Assembly (NCBI RefSeq): GCF_018139625.1
Contig: NZ_JAGSOH010000009.1
Span: 1-64,000, forward strand
Direction: 5' to 3'
From: Actinospica acidithermotolerans
GTDB taxonomy: Bacteria; Actinomycetota; Actinomycetes; Streptomycetales; Catenulisporaceae
Length of the DNA: 64,000 nt
The translations under genes and the position numbers were made by a program. Shown here piece by piece: positions 1 through 8,502 of the stretch; within the stretch, counting starts at the first letter, position 1, and each line of letters begins with the position of its first letter. The notes under the pieces are model-generated. The model was not told the DNA's origin, ran no database searches, and saw nothing but the letters and a program-made list of their open reading frames with translations.

Positions 1-1886
1 GGGCGGGGGGTGCGCCCAGCGGCCCAGCGCAGGATCGCGGGCAGGTCCGCGTCGTCGAGCATGTCGGGCAGTTGGTGGATGAAGAGCGCGTACAGGCCGA
101 AGACGCGGGGGCTGCGCTCCCGGGTCATGGCCTGGGCGAGTTCGTCCGCGCTCAGCGCGCCGGGCCACAGGGCGTCGAGGAGCGCGCCGCGCAACTCGTC
201 CGGGAGGTGTTCGCCGCTTTCCAGGAGCACGGGCCGAAGGCGTGTTGCAGCGCCGGTGGGGTCGAGCGAGCCGATCGTGCGCACGGCGGCGACCCGGACG
301 TCGGGCGGTTGGGCCTTGTCGCGGGCGGCCAGCGCCAGTTCGTCGAGTACTCCTGTAGAGCCTGTCGCCAGGGCGATCTCGGTGGCGATGCGGGTGCGGC
401 CGGGCGGGCCTTGTGTGAGGGCGGTCCGCAGCTGGTGCTCGAGTCCGGGGTGCTCGAGGCTGCTTAGGGCGTAGCCGGAGAGCTTGTAGCTGCGCAGCGC
501 CTCTTGGCCTCCGAGTGTAAGGAGGCCGTCTGCCAGCAGCGGTCGCAGTTTCGCCGAGGCCATCGCGTACGGGTACGCGGCGACGGTTTCGAGGTCTGCG
601 TCCATGATCCAGCCGTAGGCCTGCGGGTCGCACGCCACCAACCACGCCGCGGTATCTCGCAGCAGGGGACGGACCGTTGTGACCTCGCCGGGGCCGAGCA
701 GGATGTGGCGAAGCCGGTCCTGCCCGATCTTCTGATCGGTGAGGAACCGGGCGGTGAGGAACGCCGCGAACGTCGGATGGCGCAGGATCCGTCGGTAGGG
801 ACCGCGGCCCGTGAAGATCGTGCTGGACAGCGCGTCGTGCACCTGCTCGAGTCCGGGCCGTTCCTCGTGCGGGAACGGCTCCTGGCCGAGGAACTCGACG
901 AGACTGAGGTCGCCGTCCTCGCCCAGTGCGTCAGTCGTCTGGATGCTGGGGCGCTCGCACAGGGTGGTCCATGCGGCGATCCTCGCGCTGACCGCGAGGC
1001 GGTGTGCGGCGAGCCCGGCGGGACGAGTCGTGCCGCGCGGTGGCCCTCCGGCCCGGTCGGGGTCGGGATCGCGGGCTAGTTCGAGCAGCGCCGTCTCGAA
1101 CAGCTCCAACGGGTCGTTGGTGAGTTTGCCGGAGTCGGCGAACCTGTCTGCCAGCATCTGCGCTGTCTGTGGGATGCACGCCAGCGGCATCGCCGCGACT
1201 CGGTGGACTTCGCGCAGGAACACCTCGGGGTCGAGTTTGCGAGCGAGGGCGAGTTCGGCCACTTCCCGGGGGCTGAGGGGCAGAAGGTGCCTGGTGGTGA
1301 AGCCGGGCAGGCGCTCGCCTAAGGCTGCCTCGGCCGAGGTTGCTTCGGTCGAAGGATTCTCCCTGCGTGGTGGGGGCCAGTCGGTCGTTCGGCACGCGAG
1401 GACGAGGCAGAGCCTTGCCGAGATCGTGTCCAGGAGATCCGTGAGCGACTCGACGAGTTGTGCCGGCCGCAGCCCACAGCGGTCGACGTTGTCGAGCACG
1501 CACAGGACGGGCGGCGTGTCGGGGTCGACCGGCTCGGATTCGCGCGTCAGGCGCCGGGTTAAACGCTTTGCCACGCGCGCCTCGAACGAGGTGTCTCCGG
1601 TGACCGTGTCCAGGTCGATGCGGACGGGCGCGGACGCGATGAGTCCAGACTCCATCCACGCGGCCGTGAGGTTTTCGAGGGCGCGGGTCTTGCCCATGCC
1701 GGGCTCGCCGAGAAGCAGCAGACCTCCGGTCGGGCGGAGCTGCAGCAGCGGCACCGCGGCTGGCTCGTGGTCGTAGTCGGTGATGTCACGGCCGGGAAGC
1801 AGGACGTCCCCGGCAGTCTCGGCCGCGTCGGAGGAGGGGCCGGAGACGTATCTGGCCGCGAAGAAGTCGCCCGGGGCATCGAGCAC
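1..1886 (-). CDS. STAND/NACHT-like ATPase with helical repeats, 3' end outside window
   Basis: The minus-strand frame is open from the window edge to a GTG at 1886 (628 codons, no in-frame stop when read codon by codon). An in-frame stop at 1896-1898 limits the start. A Walker A motif GEPGMGKT lies at residues 60-67 and a Walker B-like strand VLCVLDNVD at about 127-135, the layout of NACHT/STAND NTPases. The C-terminal half visible here is a run of alanine- and leucine-rich helical pairs resembling HEAT repeats, the usual sensor part of such proteins. STAND ATPases with repeat sensors are known anti-phage (Avs-like) or regulatory proteins. Defence is inferred only from architecture and from the BREX operon next door. 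The effector cannot be identified, because the N-terminal 59 residues are short and the C-terminus is cut off. The start has only a weak ribosome site. Confidence 0.8.
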   Translation of the reverse strand, partial: MLDAPGDFFAARYVSGPSSDAAETAGDVLLPGRDITDYDHEPAAVPLLQLRPTGGLLLLGEPGMGKTRALENLTAAWMESGLIASAPVRIDLDTVTGDTSFEARVAKRLTRRLTRESEPVDPDTPPVLCVLDNVDRCGLRPAQLVESLTDLLDTISARLCLVLACRTTDWPPPRRENPSTEATSAEAALGERLPGFTTRHLLPLSPREVAELALARKLDPEVFLREVHRVAAMPLACIPQTAQMLADRFADSGKLTNDPLELFETALLELARDPDPDRAGGPPRGTTRPAGLAAHRLAVSARIAAWTTLCERPSIQTTDALGEDGDLSLVEFLGQEPFPHEERPGLEQVHDALSSTIFTGRGPYRRILRHPTFAAFLTARFLTDQKIGQDRLRHILLGPGEVTTVRPLLRDTAAWLVACDPQAYGWIMDADLETVAAYPYAMASAKLRPLLADGLLTLGGQEALRSYKLSGYALSSLEHPGLEHQLRTALTQGPPGRTRIATEIALATGSTGVLDELALAARDKAQPPDVRVAAVRTIGSLDPTGAATRLRPVLLESGEHLPDELRGALLDALWPGALSADELAQAMTRERSPRVFGLYALFIHQLPDMLDDADLPAILRWAAGRTPR

Positions 1887-2204
1887 GTTCCGAACCTACA
1901 CGCCGCGTCGAGACCGTGGCTCGCGATCCCGCAATAATGAGACCTCTGCGCGGTACTCGGCCTGATCTTTCTCGCACGATTCCGCTCGCCGAGACGATCC
2001 GGAGCGCCGAGTGGAGCAGCGAGAACGGCGGTGACGACCATGCGGTGGACGTTGGCTACGTTGAGAGCCACGGCGGTACCGCTGGCGTCATCGACTCACC
2101 TCATCGCGTCGCAGCCTGTAACCTCAGCTTTGATCTGATGCGCGCAACGGCCCTGTCGCCGAACCGCTCAGTCGAGATGGTCAGGGCGGCGATGGAGGGG
2201 TTTG
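1887..2204. other. Divergent intergenic region, no gene seen
   Basis: This 318-base stretch separates the leftward NACHT-like gene from the rightward DUF397 remnant. Short open frames here overlap in several directions and show no convincing start or family match. It must hold the promoter of the NACHT-like gene, but I see no clear -35/-10 pair. A purine-rich GGAGGGG at 2194-2200 is the ribosome site of the DUF397 remnant. Confidence 0.4.
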
Positions 2205-2412
2205 GTGAACCAGGACGACCTCAAGAGTGCGGTGTGGCGTAAGTCGTCGTACTCCAGCACGCCGGGTGGCAATTGCATAGAGGAGCGCACCTGCCGTCCG
2301 GCGAGTGGGCTGTCCGTAACTCCCGTGAGCCTGAAAAGAACCCCACATCTTCACCGACGCCGAGTTCGCAGCCTTCCGGGCTGCAATGAAGAACGGCGAG
2401 TTCGACGCGTAG
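2205..2412 (+). pseudogene. DUF397-family small protein, two frameshifts
   Basis: The gene starts at GTG 2205 (or TTG 2202) behind GGAGGGG. The first residues, with WRKSSYSS, GGNC and IE, are the hallmark N-terminus of DUF397, a small actinobacterial family usually paired with an XRE regulator. The reading frame then breaks twice. A second frame gives HLPSGEWAVRNSREPEKN, and a third gives FTDAEFAAFRAAMKNGEFDA and stops at 2410-2412. Joined together the three pieces make a normal-length DUF397 protein, so this is a decayed gene with two small indels. No partner XRE gene is visible upstream. A sequencing error is the alternative, but two errors so close together are less likely. Confidence 0.8.
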
Positions 2413-2428
2413 GGGCTGTCGGTAGATC

Positions 2429-3325
2429 ATGAACACTCAGCCTGGCGGCCCACAGAACAACCCGCCGAAGGACTTGCACACGGTCACTCGGTGCTTGTTG
2501 GCGCGCTTCGCCGACTCCACCTCAGGCAAGTTGAAGGCCTACTACCTCACCCGGCCGCGGGAGTACGACAAGCCTCCATCAGCGGTAGGACGGGTCGAGG
2601 GCTTCATCACGCACAACCCCCAGGAGTACGAGGCTTACTGGAAGACAGAGGTCGAGGACTTCCTTCCAGCCGCCTTCACATCGGTGGACGACAAAACCAT
2701 CTTGGACAAGCCCGACCACGTGAAGGTGCTCAAGGACTGCATTGCGCTCCACTGGGCGAGGAGCAAGGCCTACAAGGACACGTCCGAAGCCCTGTTGCAA
2801 GAGGTCACGCAGCGGCAGAAGCGGCTCTGGATGGAGCAGCACCGGCAGCTCTTGGTGAACGCCTTCTACGACCGGTACGGCCTGTACCCAGTAGGCGACC
2901 AAGCGCTTGAGCACATCAATGAGCTACTGCATGAGATTCCAGAGGTTATCTTCAGCAGGCACTTTGCCGAGCGGGTGCGCGAGAACTTCAAGACGGCCCG
3001 GAACCACTTCGTCAACAAGAAGCTTGAGATAGCCCGGCCACCAGCGGGCCAGCAGTTCTTGGTGGGCGATGCACCTGCGCTCCCGGTCAGCAACTGGGAC
3101 GGGCAGATCAGAAAGGCAGCGCTGTACGAGGCGAACACGGTACTTCTACCGATCGGTCCAAACCATGCCCTCGGCCTTGGTAAGGGCGACGACAAGTGGA
3201 TCGACCTCGAAGCGTCGCATGTTGAGCTGATCAACACGATGCAGACCGTCGAGGCCATAAGTTGGGTGTACTACCAACCGAGTTCTGGCCTAGGAACGTT
3301 CGTAAACACCTTGCGTCGGGAGTGA
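2429..3325 (+). CDS. DUF4238-like protein, BREX-adjacent
   Basis: This is a 298-residue soluble protein with no signal peptide or membrane segment. The N-terminal LLARFAD motif followed by an aromatic, charged central helical region, and the ending in VYYQPSSG, resemble DUF4238 proteins, whose function is unknown. Codon use is less GC-rich than in neighbouring genes (many A/T third positions), which suggests separate acquisition. It starts at ATG 2429, 16 bases after the DUF397 remnant, and ends just before a possible hairpin terminator. It is one of two plus-strand genes between the NACHT-like gene and the BREX operon and may be a defence accessory. That role is inferred from position only. 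Confidence 0.75.
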   Translation: MNTQPGGPQNNPPKDLHTVTRCLLARFADSTSGKLKAYYLTRPREYDKPPSAVGRVEGFITHNPQEYEAYWKTEVEDFLPAAFTSVDDKTILDKPDHVKVLKDCIALHWARSKAYKDTSEALLQEVTQRQKRLWMEQHRQLLVNAFYDRYGLYPVGDQALEHINELLHEIPEVIFSRHFAERVRENFKTARNHFVNKKLEIARPPAGQQFLVGDAPALPVSNWDGQIRKAALYEANTVLLPIGPNHALGLGKGDDKWIDLEASHVELINTMQTVEAISWVYYQPSSGLGTFVNTLRRE

Positions 3326-3360
3326 GGCCGAGGAACGAGCCGACCAACCCCGCGGCCGGC

Positions 3361-3381
3361 GGGACTGCTTGAAGCAGCCCG
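3361..3381 (+). terminator. Possible hairpin after DUF4238-like gene
   Basis: GGG-A-CTGC, loop TTGAA, GCAG-C-CC forms a short stem 36 bases after the stop codon at 3325. There is no T-tract, so a terminator role is tentative. Confidence 0.35.
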
Positions 3382-3627
3382 TCTAGGACACGGGGCGTGC
3401 AGCAAGAGACCGGAGGGTTCCTACTCCGCCAGTCACATAGATGTCACTGTTCAGACAGGCCTCATGTTGCTTGATCGCGTTGAAGCCCTTTGCGAGCGTA
3501 GGCCACGTCGAGGCAGAAATCTCCTCGGTGCTTTTTCGTCCGGTCCGAGGCCCTTGAAACGAAACTCCTCTTCTTGGCCGCGTCCTCGCTACGCTTGCTC
3601 TCGGTACTTCGAGGAGGGCAGGGCAGA

Positions 3628-4842
3628 GTGTACAACCTGGTCTACGTGGATGCGGTCGATGCTGAGACCAAGCGAGTCATCAGCTATACCAGAGAGCTGA
3701 TTAAGGCCTATCGGACGGTGGGGGATGAGCTGCGCTACAACATGGCCAGCACCTTCTACATGGACGCCTTCGGCTTCGTGAACTTCCGGGTCGAGACTGC
3801 GTGCAGTTGCCTACTGTTGGTGGAGAACAAGCTGGTAGCCGATGCCCTCGGCCTGAGTCGGTCGCTCTTCGAGCACTACCTGCTCTTCATCCTCATGTGC
3901 CGTGGTCGCAAGCTAATCAAGCTGGAGGACCTGAGCAGCAGCGGCTTAACAGCCGCGCAGTTCAAGGCCAAGCTGAGGGAACGCCAGGACGAAGTCGCCC
4001 AGGCGAGGGCGGCGGGTAGGGCCGTCCCGCTGTCGGTCGAGCAGTATCAGCACACCAAGCAGATCATGTACGTCTTCGAGGGCGTGCGCGACAGTGAAGA
4101 CCCGAGCTACCTCATCCCGATCCACTACTTTTCGTTCCAGCGATTCCGGCCAGAGGTCATGCGTCTGGAGGACGAGCATTACTTCCAGTACTACGAGCGT
4201 TCCCAGGAGACTAAGAAGGCTGTGAAAGGCTTTAAGGCAGAGGCCGCAAGCCAGTACCGCTACTACCTGTCGTACGATGCGCTGCTGCAGAACCTAAAGC
4301 TCAACGGCGTCGTGACTTCCGGGGATATCGCTAGGATCGAGGCCCACTACACCTTCCTGGGGAAGACGCTGCATCCCACCCACCACGCGGCGCAGGACCT
4401 CCACGAGGTTAGCAACGTTCACGCCACCCGGCCGGCCGTTGGTGATGACCAAACCTACGCTCCCGAGGCTCGGCTGTTGACAGCGTTGTACGTCTGCTAC
4501 ATCGTGCATGGCCTTTTTGAAGAGGTGGCCCGGCTCCTCGAGGAAGCGCCCGAGACCTACGTGAAGGACCCGGGTACAGCGACCCTCCGTAAGGAGATGG
4601 CCCATCTCTCCGCGGTGTTCCCGTACTTCTGGTTCGTCTTCAATGAGCCGCCCCTGTACGACAAGTTCAACTGGTGCATCTATCACGCCACCGACGACGA
4701 GTTGAAGGAGTGGGGCCACTACAGCAAGGCACCGGGGGAGCGGATCACTTTCCACCAGCACATCTTCAGCCATTTCAAGTCCGGGTTGATGGAGTGGAAC
4801 AACGCGCGCGTCGGCAGGTACCCGTCGCCGATTGCTCGGTAG
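3628..4842 (+). CDS. Uncharacterised helical protein (DUF5677-like), BREX-adjacent
   Basis: The protein has 404 residues from GTG 3628. GAGGAGG at 3611-3617 supports this start over an in-frame one at 3574. The sequence is mostly helical and aromatic. The segment LSRSLFEHYLLFILMCRG recalls DUF5677/HEPN-like helical proteins, but no catalytic HEPN motif (RX4-6H) stands out, so family placement is weak. No membrane segment or signal peptide is seen. GC content looks lower than in the BREX genes, as for the gene before it. It converges on the end of the BREX operon, 102 bases away. A role as a defence accessory is possible but rests only on location. Confidence 0.7.
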   Translation: MYNLVYVDAVDAETKRVISYTRELIKAYRTVGDELRYNMASTFYMDAFGFVNFRVETACSCLLLVENKLVADALGLSRSLFEHYLLFILMCRGRKLIKLEDLSSSGLTAAQFKAKLRERQDEVAQARAAGRAVPLSVEQYQHTKQIMYVFEGVRDSEDPSYLIPIHYFSFQRFRPEVMRLEDEHYFQYYERSQETKKAVKGFKAEAASQYRYYLSYDALLQNLKLNGVVTSGDIARIEAHYTFLGKTLHPTHHAAQDLHEVSNVHATRPAVGDDQTYAPEARLLTALYVCYIVHGLFEEVARLLEEAPETYVKDPGTATLRKEMAHLSAVFPYFWFVFNEPPLYDKFNWCIYHATDDELKEWGHYSKAPGERITFHQHIFSHFKSGLMEWNNARVGRYPSPIAR

Positions 4843-4944
4843 CGTGAGAGGCACGTCGTACGCGCTCGCCGAGGAATGACGGATTTGCCCGGCCGGTACT
4901 CGCCGTTACAGTAGCTATGATCGCCACACGGTCAGACGAGCCGC

Positions 4945-7149
4945 CTACTGGTGGTCGTGCAGCCAACGAACGGGTTCTGTCAGGACGGCACGCGCGCCGG
5001 GACCGTCCTCCAGGCGCGTGGCAAGAACGTACCGCGCGACCTCGTTCGGGAGTGCCGCGGAGAACTTCAGACCTCTGATCGCGCGTTCGTCGGGGGTGGG
5101 GCGCTTCGGCGTGGACTCGCGTGCTGCTGCCAGCGCGGTGTGCCAAGTATCGTGGGACACGCCGGGGGAGAGCTGGATCCATTGGTCGCTCGGCGTCGAT
5201 TCGGGGTCGAGCACGTTGTCGGCTAACTCTCGAATACTCGCCTGCAGCGTCAGGTTGACGCGGAAACCGCCCCAGGTCCACCATCGTGCTTTTCCGTCGA
5301 GGCTCTCCACGACAGTGCCTTCCGCACTGACACGATCGCCGTGGCAGGCTCGGATGTCCGCGAGCGCGGAGACGGCCCGCCGAGTGAGCTTTACCGGAGG
5401 GTTCTGGGCCAGGACGACGTCGCGCATCGCGCGGGTGAGGGCCATGGACAGGCCTGCCGACCCGCCCGAACCCCACTTCGCGCGGCCGCCGCTGTCTACG
5501 GGTTCGACGAAGCAGCGCCGATGGCTGAAGTCGATGTGGGTCACCTGCCAGCTCCGGCCGGCGAGCAGGAGTCGGCGGGGCTGTTCGGTCTGCTCGGTGA
5601 GCAGCGCAGGGTCGATCTGGCCGAGTTCCGCGCGACCGGCGAAGACGGTGAACTGGGGCGGGGCGGTGAAGGATGCGGTCAGTTCCATGAAGTGGCGGCG
5701 GCCGAAGTTTCTCTCGGCCTCGGGGCCGATGAACAGCTGTCCGCCGTCCTCATCGACGAAACCCGCAGCGCGCAGGTAGTCGAGGATCGGTAGGGCGCTC
5801 GCGTCGAAGGGGGCGAGGCCGTTCCATTCGGCCGGCCACAGCCGGTCGCCGATCGTTCCCTGCTGCAGACAGCAGGCGAGCAACTGCTGCGCGACCAGGT
5901 GCAGTGGCTCTGTTGGCGGGACGACGGGTTCGACCCAGCCCCGCCCCCAGAGCAGCAGCAGACCGGCGGCGCGCAGGAGCGCGTGCTCGCTCGTCGCGAG
6001 GAACAGGCAGTTGCGCACGGTGCCTGGGCGGCGTCCGGTGCGGCCGAGGCGTTGGAGGAAGGAGGCGACGGTGGTGGGCGCGTCGATCTGGATGACGCGG
6101 TCGAGGTCTCCGACGTCGATGCCGAGTTCGAGTGTCGATGTGGCGACGATGACGCAGTCACGGGCGTCGGCGAAGGCTGCTTCGCTGCGTCGGCGTTCGT
6201 CCGCGGAAAGGGACGCGTGGGACAGGAACGTGGTCACCTCTCGCGCGCGCAGTGCTTCACCCAGCTGCTCGACCTGGCGGCGCGAGTCGCAGAAGACGAG
6301 TCGCTTCTCGCCTTTGTGCAGGCTGCTGATGACGAGTGCGGCGTTCTCGATGGAACCGACGTAGTCGAGCTCGATGTCGCCGGGTGGTGGCGTCGCGGGC
6401 CCGGCGTCGGTGGGACTGGCGGAGTCGGCGGCCGCCAGGTCGGGGGCGACGACCGAGCCGGGCCTGGTTTGCGCGCCGGAGCCCTGGAGCCAGTGCAGGA
6501 GTTCTTGTGGATTGCCGACTGTCGCGGACAGCCCGACGCGCTGGATCGGACGGCCGGCGATCCGGGAGAGGCGTTCGAGGATTGCGAGCAGGTGCCAGCC
6601 GCGGTCGTCCCCGGCGAAGGCGTGCACCTCGTCGACGACGACGGCGCGCAGGTTCCGGAACAGCTCGCGATGGTCCACGTTGACGGACACGAGCATCGCT
6701 TCGAGGGATTCGGGCGTGGTCAGTAGCACGTCCGGTGGCTCGCGCAGCATCGCGCGGCGGGCGCCGGCTGCGACGTCGCCGTGCCAGAGAGCGGCACGGC
6801 GCCCGATCCAGCCGGTATACCGGTCGATCCTTGATTCGAGGTTGTTCAGCAGCGCCTTGATCGGGCACAGGTAGAGCACGCTCAGCCCGCGCCAGCGCCC
6901 TGCTTCCATGGCCGAGAGCAGAGGGAAGCACGCGGCCTCGGTCTTGCCCCCGGCGGTGGGTGCGAGCAGGACGGCGTCTTCGCCCTCGAGCAACGGTCTG
7001 ATCGTGGCCTGTTGCAGCGGGCGCAGCGCCTGCCATCCTAGTGTGTTGACGATGTGGTGGGCGATGACCGGGTGCAGCGCGGTAAAAGGTTCGTCGCCAC
7101 CGGCCGCGGGTGCGTTGGCAGCCTCGAGCCGGCCGGGTTCAACGGTCAT
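4945..7149 (-). CDS. brxHI: BrxHI, BREX type 2 helicase
   Basis: This 734-residue superfamily 2 Lhr-like DNA helicase is the last gene of the BREX operon. Walker A APTAGGKT lies at residues 63-70, the DEVH box at 173-176, motif III GLSATVG near 207, and motif VI QRLGRTGRR follows in the second RecA domain. The C-terminal part carries a winged-helix-like region as in Lhr proteins. Its ATG at 7149 overlaps the brxD stop by 4 bases (ATGA), so it is translationally coupled. In BREX type 2, brxHI is the conserved helicase component. Its biochemical step in phage exclusion is not settled. All expected motifs are intact. Confidence 0.93.
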   Translation of the reverse strand: MTVEPGRLEAANAPAAGGDEPFTALHPVIAHHIVNTLGWQALRPLQQATIRPLLEGEDAVLLAPTAGGKTEAACFPLLSAMEAGRWRGLSVLYLCPIKALLNNLESRIDRYTGWIGRRAALWHGDVAAGARRAMLREPPDVLLTTPESLEAMLVSVNVDHRELFRNLRAVVVDEVHAFAGDDRGWHLLAILERLSRIAGRPIQRVGLSATVGNPQELLHWLQGSGAQTRPGSVVAPDLAAADSASPTDAGPATPPPGDIELDYVGSIENAALVISSLHKGEKRLVFCDSRRQVEQLGEALRAREVTTFLSHASLSADERRRSEAAFADARDCVIVATSTLELGIDVGDLDRVIQIDAPTTVASFLQRLGRTGRRPGTVRNCLFLATSEHALLRAAGLLLLWGRGWVEPVVPPTEPLHLVAQQLLACCLQQGTIGDRLWPAEWNGLAPFDASALPILDYLRAAGFVDEDGGQLFIGPEAERNFGRRHFMELTASFTAPPQFTVFAGRAELGQIDPALLTEQTEQPRRLLLAGRSWQVTHIDFSHRRCFVEPVDSGGRAKWGSGGSAGLSMALTRAMRDVVLAQNPPVKLTRRAVSALADIRACHGDRVSAEGTVVESLDGKARWWTWGGFRVNLTLQASIRELADNVLDPESTPSDQWIQLSPGVSHDTWHTALAAARESTPKRPTPDERAIRGLKFSAALPNEVARYVLATRLEDGPGARAVLTEPVRWLHDHQ

Positions 7150-8471
7150 GGCAGGTCCAGCGCAACCTCGTCCGCGGACGACGCGGGCGAGGCGGCGTTG
7201 CGCTCCACCTCGGTCAACTCCGCCGCGCCGATGGTCAGCCGGTAGTGCTTGCGCGGGTCGAAGTCATCGAACTCGTCGATGCGGTCGAGCACATCGCCGA
7301 CGAGTTTGCGCAGGAACAGCCGCGGCGCGATGCCGACGTGGCCGCCGAGTCCGCCGGTGACGGCGCGGGCCAGTGCGTCGAGGTAGGCGTCGTCGGCGTG
7401 CGCGGCGATCCGGTCCGGGTTGCGGGCGCCGTCGGCGTACAGGTCGCGCACCCTGCGGCCGAGTTCACCGAGGCGTTCGAGGTCGAACCCGGCCAGGCGC
7501 AGCTGGACGGCGCGCGGGGAGTCGAAACGCGGGTCGGTGGTGAAGTCAGTGGTCAGCCGCTGGGCGAGCGGAGGGAGCCGCTGCACGCCTTGCTGCCCGT
7601 CGTAGAAGGCCGGGGTGCCGGTAATGAGGAGGAACAGGCCGGGGAAACGGCCCGCGTCGATCTCGTCGAGCAGCTGACGCAGGGCATTGAGCCCCTTTTC
7701 ACGCACGTCGGTGCGCACGCGCTGGAGTGTCTCGATCTCGTCGAGCACGACCAGGAGGCCGGGGTGCCCGCATTCGCGCAGCACGGTGAGCAGGCCGCGC
7801 AGGAATCCGAACGCCGCGGTGTGGTCGATCTCGCCGCGCAGGCCGGCCGCGCGCTTGGCGGCCGCGGCCACGGAGGGCTGGCCGCCGACCCACGCGATCA
7901 GCGCCTCTGCGGTGGCCGCGTCCCCGGCGAGCCGCGCCGCCCGGTAGCCGCGCAGCGCTGCGGCAAACGCCGGCGCCGAGAGCGACACGTCGGCTAGCCG
8001 CTGTTCAAGTAGGGCGTCGACGGCGGATGTGAGGCGGCCCTGGTCGCCCGACACTGCCAGGTCCTCGGCGGCGTCTTCCTCCAGTGTGTAGAACCAGGCG
8101 TCGATGACGGCACGCAGCGCGCTGGGCTGGTGGGTCGCTGTGCTCAGGTGCTCGGTGAGCCTGCGGTAGACGGTTTCGAGCCGGTGTAGCGGGGTCTCGG
8201 TCTCGGAGATTTGGATCTCCGCCGTGGCGAGTCCGGCCTTTTTCGCCCGTTCGGCGAGCCAGCGAGCGAAGAACGTCTTGCCGCTGCCGTACTCGCCTCG
8301 GATCGCGTGGAAGCTCGCCGCGCCGCGCGCGACGGAGGCGAGTTCCTCATCGAGGCTCGCGGTGAACCGGTCGAGTCCGACCGCGAACAGGTCGAGCCCG
8401 GCTTCGGGTACGGTTCCGCGCCGTAGCGAGTCGATGACCTGCCGCCTGCGCGCCGCACTGACCGCCGCCAT
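7146..8471 (-). CDS. brxD: BrxD, BREX ATP-binding protein
   Basis: This 441-residue P-loop ATPase is of the BrxD (DUF2791) family. Walker A GEYGSGKT is at residues 59-66 and Walker B VVLDEIE at about 241-247. An arginine-rich winged-helix-like tail follows. The ATG at 8471 has GGGAGG six bases upstream. The gene lies 31 bases downstream of pglZ and overlaps brxHI by 4 bases. BrxD is a core member of BREX type 2 (with pglW, X, Y, Z and brxHI). It is thought to work with the other ATPases in the exclusion complex, but its exact role is unknown. Confidence 0.92.
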   Translation of the reverse strand: MAAVSAARRRQVIDSLRRGTVPEAGLDLFAVGLDRFTASLDEELASVARGAASFHAIRGEYGSGKTFFARWLAERAKKAGLATAEIQISETETPLHRLETVYRRLTEHLSTATHQPSALRAVIDAWFYTLEEDAAEDLAVSGDQGRLTSAVDALLEQRLADVSLSAPAFAAALRGYRAARLAGDAATAEALIAWVGGQPSVAAAAKRAAGLRGEIDHTAAFGFLRGLLTVLRECGHPGLLVVLDEIETLQRVRTDVREKGLNALRQLLDEIDAGRFPGLFLLITGTPAFYDGQQGVQRLPPLAQRLTTDFTTDPRFDSPRAVQLRLAGFDLERLGELGRRVRDLYADGARNPDRIAAHADDAYLDALARAVTGGLGGHVGIAPRLFLRKLVGDVLDRIDEFDDFDPRKHYRLTIGAAELTEVERNAASPASSADEVALDLP

Positions 8472-8502
8472 CCAGCCTCCCGAGTCTTGATCGATCTTCA
8501 GT

